Assembly: GCA_023301725.1 (NCBI GenBank)
Contig: JALZUD010000066.1
Coordinates: 1-35,060, forward strand
Direction: 5' to 3'
From: Granulosicoccus sp.
GTDB lineage: Bacteria > Pseudomonadota > Gammaproteobacteria > Granulosicoccales > Granulosicoccaceae
Length of the DNA stretch: 35,060 nucleotides
Under the pieces are notes generated by a model. The model saw only the letters and a program-made list of their open reading frames with translations. It made no database searches and was not told where the DNA came from. The first letter of the stretch is position 1. The number at the start of each line of letters is the position of its first letter. Made by a program: the position numbers and the translations under genes. Shown piece by piece: positions 27,441-35,060 of the stretch.

Positions 27441-28847
27441 TTAAGCCGCATAGATTTTTCGTGCTTGGTCAAACTGATGCGCCAACACCAACGATTTGAA
27501 TTGTGTCGCAGGTACAGCCCCCTCAGGCAGCATCTGCGCATTACTGCTGATAACTAATGGCCCATCGTCAACATTATTGGTAGGCCTCCCGTGTGAGCCT
27601 TTGACCAAATGTGTAGCGCTGGGAGAAATAACATCCATCAGACGACTAAAGCCAAACGTCCTTGCTGCCAATATTGAACCCACTTTAAGCACAGGCCAAC
27701 GAATTTGTGGATCTACGAACAACTCCACTGGATCGTAACCGGGTTTTCGATGTATATCCACAGTGCGAGAGTAATCTGGCGCTCGTTCTTCATCTAGCCA
27801 ATGATAATAACTGAACCAACGATCAGCATTGCTGATAGCAACAATATCTCCACTACGAGCATGATTCAAACCTACAGCCGCAAGTTCATCACCCGATAAT
27901 ACCGTCTCTATTCCATCTACTGTAGCCAACAGTTGCGCTACCTCACGAACACGCTCAGACTGCCTGACATACACATGCGCCAGCTGGTGATCTGCTACAG
28001 CGAATGCTTCTGAGGCACCCGCATCCAATTGCTCCATACCGGATTCTTCGCGCACACTCAACAAACCAGCACTGCGCAACAATCGATTGATAGGCACCGC
28101 ATCTGTGACGCTGGTAATGCCATATTCCGACACCACCAAGGTTTCCGCACCACGAGCATCAGCCGCCTCTATCAACTCGCCGCACAACTCATCAAGCTCA
28201 TTTAGATCTTTTTGCAAACGAGGATGGGACAAATCCGGACCGAGGCGTTGCAGGTTGTAATCCAGATGCGGCAAATACGTAAGCGTAAGATTTGGGTTGC
28301 GCGTTTGCATAACATGCACTGTGGCATCACTTATCCATCGACTAGACGTTATATCTGCTTTGGGGCCCCAGAAACTGAACAATGGAAACTGTCCAAAACG
28401 GGCATCAAGTTCATCGTGTAATGCACTTGGCGTAGCGTAATGATCTGGTATTTTTCGGCCATCGGCAGGATACTGGGGGCGCGGTGTTGCACTCCAGTTG
28501 GCGCTTGAATACATGTTGTACCACCAGAACATCTTGGCGCAGGTGTAACTGGCATCAAATTGCCGCCCAGCCTCCCATAACTTCTCGCCAGCCAACAAAT
28601 GATTTGATTGCTTCCAGAAACCAATTTCTGCTCTTTGCCTGTCATACCAACCATTGGCCACGGCACCATGCCCACTAGGCAATTCCCCGGTTAATAACGT
28701 GCCTTGTACAGAGCAAGTGACTGCTGGGGTGATCGTTGTTAGCGGGCGCAGCCCTCCTCTGGCCACTAACTTGCGTAGGTTTGGGGTGTGCTCTCCCACC
28801 ATGGCTGGGCTAAGTCCAACCGCGAGTATGACCAGAACCGGTTTCAT
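27441..28847 (-). CDS. eboF: EboF: phosphodiesterase / alkaline-phosphatase-fold protein
   Basis: A 468-residue protein of the nucleotide pyrophosphatase/phosphodiesterase fold. The ATG at 28847 starts the conserved first strand (MKPVLVILAVGLSPA); a start 114 bases upstream would add a poorly matching tail and run into eboA. The nucleophile threonine is T44 in PAVTCSVQGTLLTGE. PHLDYNLQRLGPD supplies a later Asp-x(n) metal site and DHQLAHVYV the last Asp/His. The usual first-strand Asp is absent (AVGLSP) and the SDHG-type motif reads SEYG, so metal coordination differs from classical NPPs. It is transcribed against the rest of the cluster: 40 bp from eboA's start and 4 bp from eboC's stop. Confidence 0.87.
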   Translation of the reverse strand: MKPVLVILAVGLSPAMVGEHTPNLRKLVARGGLRPLTTITPAVTCSVQGTLLTGELPSGHGAVANGWYDRQRAEIGFWKQSNHLLAGEKLWEAGRQFDASYTCAKMFWWYNMYSSANWSATPRPQYPADGRKIPDHYATPSALHDELDARFGQFPLFSFWGPKADITSSRWISDATVHVMQTRNPNLTLTYLPHLDYNLQRLGPDLSHPRLQKDLNELDELCGELIEAADARGAETLVVSEYGITSVTDAVPINRLLRSAGLLSVREESGMEQLDAGASEAFAVADHQLAHVYVRQSERVREVAQLLATVDGIETVLSGDELAAVGLNHARSGDIVAISNADRWFSYYHWLDEERAPDYSRTVDIHRKPGYDPVELFVDPQIRWPVLKVGSILAARTFGFSRLMDVISPSATHLVKGSHGRPTNNVDDGPLVISSNAQMLPEGAVPATQFKSLVLAHQFDQARKIYAA

Positions 28848-28887
28848 GCAGAGTTTTTCATCAAAAGCGATATACCCAGGTAAGCAA

Positions 28888-29637
28888 ATGTCACTCCAAA
28901 CCAAACACCCCGGAGACAGAGAACGAGAACGGTGCACTCTTGTGTTGCAAACAGTGCTCAAGAGCGCTTTGCCACTTGAAGCGAGCCAATGGTTCAGCGA
29001 TCAGCTGGCTCTGGTGGCCATCGAAAAAAGCAACCGAAGTGTCGATCTTTCATTTGGATTCTGTACCCGACGACTTGGCAAACACACGCCAGAGTTTAGT
29101 CAACTTCAATTACGAGAATTAGACAAACACCTGCCTGGATGGCAGGTCAAGACGCTGGGCGTGGATGCGATTGCACGCATGCTCATCATTGCAAGTTTTC
29201 ATGATGCAACACAGCTGGCAGCCCAAGTTAGTCGGCTGCTTAAACACGCAGACGTTCATGAACAACTTGCGCTCTATCGAGGACTCCCGCTGTACAAGAC
29301 ATCTGCTGAACTCAATGATCGCCTTGCAGATGGACTGCGCAGTAACGTAAGCGACGTATTCAACGCAATTGCCCATCACAACCCCTACCCTGCATGGTAT
29401 CTGGATACACATCGATTTAATCACTTGGTTCTCAAAGCACTTTTCATTGACAGCGAGCTGGCACCTATCGTTGGCCTTGCGCAACGAGCCAACGAGGAGC
29501 TTGCACGTATGCTCTTAGAAACAGCCAGAGAGCGGTATGCAGCTTCACGATCTGTAAGCAATGAGCTCTGGCCACTAGCCATCCCCTTCATGACTAATGC
29601 ACAACGGCGCGAATTCAAAATGGAAAAAGCCTCATGA
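28888..29637 (+). CDS. eboA: EboA: alpha-helical protein of unknown function
   Basis: A 249-residue soluble, mostly helical protein assigned as EboA by position before the TatD-like eboB, by size and by segments such as SVDLSFGFCTRRLGKHTPEF and WYLDTHRFNHLVLKALFI. No catalytic motif or membrane segment is visible. The ATG at 28888 has a good AGG 7 bases upstream; a longer in-frame TTG start inside the opposite-strand eboF is rejected. It ends in an ATGA overlap with eboB. The divergent eboF start is only 40 bp away, so the two promoters must overlap or lie inside the opposing genes. Confidence 0.85.
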   Translation: MSLQTKHPGDRERERCTLVLQTVLKSALPLEASQWFSDQLALVAIEKSNRSVDLSFGFCTRRLGKHTPEFSQLQLRELDKHLPGWQVKTLGVDAIARMLIIASFHDATQLAAQVSRLLKHADVHEQLALYRGLPLYKTSAELNDRLADGLRSNVSDVFNAIAHHNPYPAWYLDTHRFNHLVLKALFIDSELAPIVGLAQRANEELARMLLETARERYAASRSVSNELWPLAIPFMTNAQRREFKMEKAS

Positions 29638-30560
29638 TGTTCATTGACCCACATGCACACATGATCTCACGTACCACTGATGACTATGAAGCTATGGCGC
29701 AAGCCGGCGTCGTGGCACTTATAGAGCCCGCGTTCTGGCAGGGCCAACCACGTACTCACGTGGCAACCTACGAAGACTATCTATCTGCCATTATCGGTTT
29801 TGAACGTTTTCGAGCTAGTCAGTTTGGCATCTGTCACTACTGCACTATTGGTCTTAATTCCAAAGAGGCCAACAACGAATCTCTGGCTGAAGATGTAATG
29901 CAAATCTTGCCACGATTTGCGGCCAAAGAACGAGTCGTGGCTATTGGAGAGATTGGCTACGATGAACAGACGGCACTGGAAGATAAATATTTTCGCGCGC
30001 AGCTCGAATTATCAAAAGAGATAGAACTACCAGTACTGATACACACGCCACATCGCGATAAGAAAGCCGGCACTCTTCGATCTATGGATGTCAGCGAAGA
30101 ACACGGCATTGACCCGTCGTGGGTTATTGTCGATCACAACAACGAAGAAACTATCGATGCTGTGTTGGATCGAGGCTACTGGGCGGCGTTTTCAGTCTAT
30201 CCATCCACCAAAATGGGAAGCGAGCGTATGGTCTCTCTATTACAGCAATACGGTGGCGAGAGAATTATTGTGAACTCGGCGTGTGACTGGGGTATCTCTG
30301 AGCCATTAGCTGTGGCTAAAACTGCACAGCTAGCGTTGCAACGTGGCGTTGATCCGCAGGCGATTCAGATGGCTTGTTACGGCAATGCTCTGGCAGCTTA
30401 TGGCAAGAGCGGCCAGATCAACGAAAGTGACTGGCTTGACGCTAACGCTGTCGACCAGAACAAAACGTTTGAGGGCAATTCAATATTACGAGGTGGCCGA
30501 GAACCTGTTATCGAGGCACCAAAGGTTCAGCGAAATGCCGAGCAGTTAATCATCGAATAA
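29634..30560 (+). CDS. eboB: EboB: TatD-family metal-dependent hydrolase
   Basis: A 308-residue TatD/amidohydrolase-like protein. Metal-site motifs in order: IDPHAHM (H7, H9), VVAIGEIGYDE, VLIHTPHRDKK, VIVDHNNEETID and IVNSACDWGIS, corresponding to the HxH, Glu, His, His and Asp ligands of the family. It is longer at its C-terminus than ordinary TatD DNases, which average about 260 residues. In the ebo context it is called EboB and is likely a hydrolase of a small molecule rather than a nuclease, although this is inference. The ATG at 29634 overlaps the eboA stop; a second ATG follows at once. The gene converges with the chemoreceptor gene after a 181-bp gap. Confidence 0.88.
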   Translation: MMFIDPHAHMISRTTDDYEAMAQAGVVALIEPAFWQGQPRTHVATYEDYLSAIIGFERFRASQFGICHYCTIGLNSKEANNESLAEDVMQILPRFAAKERVVAIGEIGYDEQTALEDKYFRAQLELSKEIELPVLIHTPHRDKKAGTLRSMDVSEEHGIDPSWVIVDHNNEETIDAVLDRGYWAAFSVYPSTKMGSERMVSLLQQYGGERIIVNSACDWGISEPLAVAKTAQLALQRGVDPQAIQMACYGNALAAYGKSGQINESDWLDANAVDQNKTFEGNSILRGGREPVIEAPKVQRNAEQLIIE

Positions 30561-30741
30561 CATTAGTTCAGATCCACATCGAGCTCAGCCGAGAAAGAAA
30601 TTAACAGCAAAGCCTCTACTAACAACAAACCCTAATTACACCAGTAATTGCATTAGCTTGTGGATGCAAACAAGAAAACGCACAGAAACTATCGCAACAG
30701 CAAAGCACAGCCCGATTACAAATCTATAAAACGGGGTTTGA

Positions 30742-32910
30742 TCAGCTGACTCTGTAAGTGCTCAGCAAACTATCAAGCTCTGAAGCCAGAACCGACAGAT
30801 TTTCTACAGCTTCACGAGATTGTCTGGCTGTGCTTCGGGCTTCATCTGCAGTTTTTGCTGTTTGCGATACGTTGTTTACCACATCACCACAGCCTGCTGC
30901 TGCTGCCTGCACAGACTGAGTGATATTGCGCGTAGTGCTCATCTGTTCTTCGACAGCCGCTGAAATCTGGGTCTGGATGGTATGAATTTGCGAAACGGTC
31001 TCGAGGATAGTTGAATTTGCAGTTACCGCACTTTCAGTATCTGATTGGATAGATTCGATAATGGATTGAATATCTTCAGTGGCTCTAGCTGTCTCTTTTG
31101 CTAGCTCTTTGACTTCTCCAGCCACCACCGCAAAGCCCTTACCAGCATCTCCAGCTCGAGCAGCTTCAATCGTTGCATTGAGTGCTAGCAAATTTGTCTG
31201 TTCGGCAATGGTGTTGATCACCTTGATAACTTGTCCAATTCTATTCGAAGAGTCCTTCAGTTTTCGCATCGATTGATCGGTTGAGCCAGCTAACTCAACA
31301 GCTGCCTGTGCAACGGTTGCAGCCGTGGATGTATTGTCAGCGATATCACGTATTGACACACTCATTTGCGATGCCGCAGTTGAAACAGACTCGACAGCGG
31401 TATTGATATTTGCAGCACTATTGGTAGCTGTTTCAGCTTGTGTGGCAGTTGAGTCAGCATTTTTACCCATTTTGTCTGCAGTGGATGCCAGAGAGCCCGT
31501 GGCGTCAGAAATTGATGATACGTGCGTTCCAATCACCGTGAAGTTTCCACGCAACCGTTCTATGAACGAGCTCAACGAATTACCCATGACGCTGACAGCG
31601 TCATCACCACTGACCGCAATACTTCCGCGCAAGTCACCAGTGGATGCAGCACTTACTGTCTTCAGAACCTGATCTACCCGTATCTGGATTGAATCGGCCT
31701 TCTCTCTTTCAAATTGCGCTTGTTCTTCAATTTTCTGATTGTGCACCACTTGGTGTGTCACATCGATACACTCTGCAACAAACCCAGACTCGCTATTAGC
31801 ATCATTGACATCAACAAGCCGAGTAGTCACACACTTCAAGTGACGATCACCAATCTGCAATTCGTCGCGCAAGCTAGCGCCTGACGCATTGAGCCTTGAG
31901 ATAAAATCTTCCGGATTCGTGTGTAGCTGCTCAAGCCTTAGATTTTTCACATTACCCCCAGTGAACTGAGGGCAGTTGTTGAGCAGTACGCCGTGCATAT
32001 CAGAAAAAAGTGTTCGCGCCGCAATATTGGCATACACAATTCGACGCTCCGAATCAGCCAAGCACAGAGGAGAGCTGGCTTGATCCAGTACCTGCCGAAT
32101 ACGGTTGTTCTCACTATTCTGGCGCGCTGTCATCTGCTCAACTAACGAGTCACGAGCGTTGAACACAGCACTCAGGATATTGCCAAATTCATTTTGTGGG
32201 ATATCGACATGCTTGTTTGAATCCGGCTTTGCGTCAATATCTTCCAGATGCTTAATTTGCTCGAAGATCATATTTGAAGAGCGCTGGTTCTGACGCATGG
32301 CCGTAAGTAACAATGCAAGCATCAATACCACAGAAACAAACAGAAACAGTGCTGAGTGCATAAGCCTGTCGTAAAACAAGCTATCAATATCATCGATGTA
32401 TAGACCCGTTCCCAACATCCAACCCCAAGGCGCATACTGAAGGGTGTAAGACATTTTTTGCTCAGGCACGTCACTATTCAGGCGACTAAAGTAATACTCT
32501 GTGTAACCACCACCCTCCAACATCGACTTTTCGAGCAGTTCTTTACCAAAAAACTTTCCGTTGGTGTCCTGTATTCTAGTTATGTCTTGCTCTATCAATT
32601 TATAATTAGAGCTCGCTAAGACAATGCCCTCAAGGTCAGTGATAAAAATATAGGCATCATTGCCGTAACGTGTTGTGAGAATATCTTCAATAATCCGCTG
32701 CTTAGCAGTTTCTAAAGATACACCGGCAACTGCGGCACGATCGGCCTCTGATGACACCATGCCATGAACAACTTCCACCACACTTTTAGCCAGTAACATG
32801 CGCTCTTCAATCAATGAGCTTTTCAGGGCGAATGCACTTATTGCAGCTAGGCAAGCCATTGACAACAAAGCAATAAAAACTAGAGCGATAAACTGCGTGG
32901 ATAAGCGCAT
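30742..32910 (-). CDS. Methyl-accepting chemotaxis protein with Cache and PAS sensor regions
   Basis: A 722-residue chemoreceptor from the ATG at 32910; an in-frame TTG 18 bases upstream is less likely. TM1 is at about 6-28. A periplasmic single-Cache domain (about 40-180) contains [20 protein letters not shown] and [15 protein letters not shown], typical of sCache_2. TM2 is at about 185-206. A cytoplasmic PAS-like domain (about 265-390) with [28 protein letters not shown] follows, then a HAMP-like helical linker. The signalling domain has the conserved tip [31 protein letters not shown]. No C-terminal NWETF-type CheR docking pentapeptide is present. The ligand is unknown; sCache_2 receptors often bind small carboxylates. 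It converges with eboB. Confidence 0.9.
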   Translation of the reverse strand: MRLSTQFIALVFIALLSMACLAAISAFALKSSLIEERMLLAKSVVEVVHGMVSSEADRAAVAGVSLETAKQRIIEDILTTRYGNDAYIFITDLEGIVLASSNYKLIEQDITRIQDTNGKFFGKELLEKSMLEGGGYTEYYFSRLNSDVPEQKMSYTLQYAPWGWMLGTGLYIDDIDSLFYDRLMHSALFLFVSVVLMLALLLTAMRQNQRSSNMIFEQIKHLEDIDAKPDSNKHVDIPQNEFGNILSAVFNARDSLVEQMTARQNSENNRIRQVLDQASSPLCLADSERRIVYANIAARTLFSDMHGVLLNNCPQFTGGNVKNLRLEQLHTNPEDFISRLNASGASLRDELQIGDRHLKCVTTRLVDVNDANSESGFVAECIDVTHQVVHNQKIEEQAQFEREKADSIQIRVDQVLKTVSAASTGDLRGSIAVSGDDAVSVMGNSLSSFIERLRGNFTVIGTHVSSISDATGSLASTADKMGKNADSTATQAETATNSAANINTAVESVSTAASQMSVSIRDIADNTSTAATVAQAAVELAGSTDQSMRKLKDSSNRIGQVIKVINTIAEQTNLLALNATIEAARAGDAGKGFAVVAGEVKELAKETARATEDIQSIIESIQSDTESAVTANSTILETVSQIHTIQTQISAAVEEQMSTTRNITQSVQAAAAGCGDVVNNVSQTAKTADEARSTARQSREAVENLSVLASELDSLLSTYRVS

Positions 32911-33542
32911 GTTCTGTACTATTTTCAACTGGCACTGAACTCCATTTTGGCGGCAACAATCTAAATACCTTGGCAGTGTTCAAAGAACACAGAACCCTCT
33001 ACAGTAGATTTCGGTAATTTACCGTTGATCTTGAATCTTTGGAGTTAGTACGCAGGTGTCTAAATGACGACTTTAGCTATGCACAGGTAACATGCTTGAA
33101 TTCTTAAGGCTTGGCACACACATCTACGCGCTCACCTACTGCTTTGCTTGTCAGACGTAGCAACGCACATAGACGAAAAATTGTAGATCTTTCGAAGGAT
33201 CTGCCTACACTGAAAGATATCGAATTAGAGTAAAACATGGTGAATTGCTGCAAATTAACCACGATAGTAAACATTGAATATAGCAATGAAAGACCTAACA
33301 CAGCGGTTGGAGGAATCCCACTAGCGGCATAACCTCTACTCAAACATTTAGTGTGAACTGGGAGAATTACAGAACGACGATTATTCGACTATTTAGCTTT
33401 AAACCGTTTGCAGAAACGTGAATTTTGGTATTAATACTGTGCCAACCACAGTCAACATGTCGGCTTCTTTGATAATCTTTCAGTCCTTAGCAGGTGAGCT
33501 TTTACTAATCTGCTCCTATTGCTCATCTGGCACTGAAACGAT
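32911..33542. other. 632-bp intergenic region, no gene recognised
   Basis: AT-rich region between the divergent chemoreceptor and lipoprotein genes. A 79-codon frame on the minus strand at 33104-33343 has no ribosome-binding site or recognisable features and is not called. The region must hold promoters for both neighbours. One near-palindrome is listed separately. No terminator or RNA gene was recognised. Confidence 0.5.
33183..33208. promoter_or_regulatory. Near-palindrome in the chemoreceptor-lipoprotein gap
   Basis: AGATCTTTCGAAGGATCT (33185-33202) is an 18-bp palindrome with one mismatched pair. Flanking GTAG and CTAC extend it imperfectly. It could be an operator or a cruciform-forming site; no matching regulator is visible. 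Confidence 0.3.
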
Positions 33543-34982
33543 ATGGATTTTTCTAAACAACCCTCTGTTCATACCCTTCGTCTTCTTGTACTCTCGCTTG
33601 TGACAGCATGGACTGTTTCAGCTTGCTCAGGATCCAGTAACTCGGCTACGGGTGAGTCGCTCGCTAACAATAATGAAGCTTCAGTAGACTCTGAATCCCC
33701 TGCGACTCCAGACGCCACCACGGAGAACAATGCGGGCGACATCGATGGATCTGGCGACGTGTCAGAAGATGGTGCTGGTGCGGATTCGGCTCCTGATTCG
33801 GCTCCTGATTCGGCTCCTGGTGCTGGTGCTGATTCGGGTGCCGATTCCGGTGAATCAATTGCTATCGGCGGTGAAGACAATACTGGCACTACACCAGATG
33901 ATCCAGTAGTTGAAGATCCACTGATCCAAAACACTATACCTGTGAGTTTTGAAATCACAGTGCCTGCCTATCAATCCAGCGAACTACGTGTTGAGCTGGA
34001 TTGGGGGGACTTGAATTTCACCGCTTTGTGGATGGGTGACGAGAATTGGGCGGCTTCTGCTGAGTTTCCTACAAACACGCAAAACCAACTCACAGTGACA
34101 TTTTTCGACTTTAACGGTGACCTTGAATTAGCTCAAGTTACTCAGGACTTTGAAACAGGTTCAAACATTACTGAGGCTTTGCAAATCTCAGCAGATCAGT
34201 TCGATGCAAATCAGTTTGACATTGATAGCGATGGGGTAAGTAACCTGGATGAATTGATTGCAGGCACTGACCCACTGCTTGATGAGGATTCGCTACTACG
34301 CATCGTTGATTCTGTCTCTCTAAGTAGCTTTATGTCAGTTTCACGGCATTTTGAATCTCGCCTATCGCAGGTAAGGCCATTGTCTATTGACACGTCAGAT
34401 TCAGATTCTAGCGGTAGGCGTATGACTAACGTGAATGCAAATATCGACGCACAGGGCAACGGTACGCTCACGGTTGCTATTCAGGATGGCATAGATTCGT
34501 TGGGGTTAAGAGGTATTCGGACCCATTCAGAAAACTCGATAACCTGGGAAGGTAGCCGAAATTCCTTTGTTGATGCAGATGTTAGTACCAGTGTAGATTT
34601 TACCAACACAATTACGGTTATAGATGAGACAACACGCTTGTATGTTGAAGAAGTCATGTCCAGTAATTCTGCTTTTTACACCGACACCAGCGACACTAGC
34701 ACAAACCTGATAGGAGAATTAATTGAAGGAAGTACCTCTTTGTGCGCAGCTGTAGCAGGAACTGTCACAAGAGAGACTCGGTCCAATCGGCCTGGTTCTA
34801 ACCAATCAATTACTACTTACAGTAAAGAAATCGATGATCAGTATTGGAGAGTAGTGACTACTCAAGACGAATTTTTCGCGCGCGAACTCCAAATACTCAG
34901 AAGTAGCAATCTTTCGTTTACCGTTGATGAACCAGAGGACGCCTATTTTTTATGTGACTTTGTAGATATAGAGCTGCCATAA
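33543..34982 (+). CDS. Lipoprotein with Asp/Ser/Ala/Pro repeats and a TSP3-type calcium motif
   Basis: A 479-residue lipoprotein. The signal peptide ends in TVSAC, with Cys28 lipidated and Ser at +2, consistent with outer-membrane sorting. Residues about 35-130 are acidic and disordered, including a DSAP repeat encoded by three perfect 12-bp units. A beta-rich segment (IPVSFEITVPAYQSSELRVELDWGD) is followed by DIDSDGVSNLDELIAGTDP at about residue 225, a bacterial thrombospondin type-3 calcium-binding motif. The remaining 240 residues, which include RGIRTHSENSITWEGS, are probably beta-sheet; I do not recognise the fold. No ribosome-binding site is obvious before the ATG. It is monocistronic in the window. 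A surface or biofilm role is only a guess. Confidence 0.82.
   Translation: MDFSKQPSVHTLRLLVLSLVTAWTVSACSGSSNSATGESLANNNEASVDSESPATPDATTENNAGDIDGSGDVSEDGAGADSAPDSAPDSAPGAGADSGADSGESIAIGGEDNTGTTPDDPVVEDPLIQNTIPVSFEITVPAYQSSELRVELDWGDLNFTALWMGDENWAASAEFPTNTQNQLTVTFFDFNGDLELAQVTQDFETGSNITEALQISADQFDANQFDIDSDGVSNLDELIAGTDPLLDEDSLLRIVDSVSLSSFMSVSRHFESRLSQVRPLSIDTSDSDSSGRRMTNVNANIDAQGNGTLTVAIQDGIDSLGLRGIRTHSENSITWEGSRNSFVDADVSTSVDFTNTITVIDETTRLYVEEVMSSNSAFYTDTSDTSTNLIGELIEGSTSLCAAVAGTVTRETRSNRPGSNQSITTYSKEIDDQYWRVVTTQDEFFARELQILRSSNLSFTVDEPEDAYFLCDFVDIELP
33783..33818. repeat. 12-bp tandem repeat (GATTCGGCTCCT)x3
   Basis: Three perfect 12-bp units in frame in the lipoprotein gene encode Asp-Ser-Ala-Pro. 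Related GGTGCT and GATTCGGGTGCC units follow. Expansion or contraction keeps the frame and changes stalk length. Confidence 0.9.
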
Positions 34983-35060
34983 AATAACGACTAACCATTG
35001 CCAGTCAACTAGTCTGTTGCCAAGCTGTGTTGAGAAAGCCCTTGGGTATCCCTGAGCATC

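Noticed and set aside
33104-33343. 79-codon minus-strand frame between the chemoreceptor and lipoprotein genes
   Set aside because: No ribosome-binding site, no recognisable sequence features and composition like the flanking non-coding DNA.

Overview
The window reads as a chromosomal segment of a gammaproteobacterium. The main evidence is the minus-strand block rimP-nusA-infB-rbfA-truB-rpsO-pnp, in the order typical of that class, together with lutABC, a tadA next to pnp, lipoproteins with proteobacterial lipoboxes and a REP-like palindrome. Base composition looks close to balanced. I cannot fix the genus; a marine lineage such as Arenicellales or Granulosicoccaceae is only a guess. No phage, insertion sequence, CRISPR array or tRNA was recognised.

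Layout. (1) 1-8649, all minus: the N-terminal part of a membrane-anchored coiled-coil protein with 48-bp repeats; a small exported protein translationally coupled to a large lipoprotein with an M64-type metallopeptidase domain; a D-amino-acid aminotransferase; a HAD phosphatase; and lutC, lutB and lutA for L-lactate oxidation. (2) 8744-13443, plus: an alpha/beta hydrolase, a ligase-associated Lhr-type helicase and its partner nuclease PdeM, then a glutathione S-transferase. (3) 13494-13674: a REP-like inverted pair followed by a 21-bp minisatellite. (4) 13685-23644, minus: tadA, then the translation and RNA-processing cluster pnp to rimP. Its leader (about 23776-23919) looks like a structured RNA ending in an intrinsic terminator. 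(5) 24082-30560: a complete six-gene ebo cluster (eboD, eboE, eboC, then eboF inverted, then eboA, eboB). (6) 30742-34982: a Cache-PAS chemoreceptor on the minus strand and a plus-strand lipoprotein with Asp/Ser/Ala/Pro repeats and a calcium-type TSP3 motif.

How the parts fit. The ebo cluster is the most unusual metabolic system here. In the cyanobacterium Nostoc the homologous genes are needed to move a scytonemin precursor to the periplasm, and in Pseudomonas a homologous cluster is linked to deterring nematode grazing. The chemistry remains poorly defined, and no obvious pigment or natural-product gene lies beside it here, so its cargo in this organism is unknown. The cluster combines a sugar-phosphate-cyclase-like enzyme (EboD), a TIM-barrel isomerase-like protein (EboE), a UbiA-type membrane prenyltransferase (EboC), a phosphodiesterase-fold protein (EboF), an orphan helical protein (EboA) and a TatD-like metal hydrolase (EboB). 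The Lhr-PdeM pair belongs to a known DNA-repair module normally found with an ATP-dependent ligase and an exonuclease, neither of which is adjacent here.

Several start codons are decided by 4-bp stop/start overlaps (ATGA or GTGA) and are noted in the entries. Motif positions are read from the sequence; domain limits are approximate.
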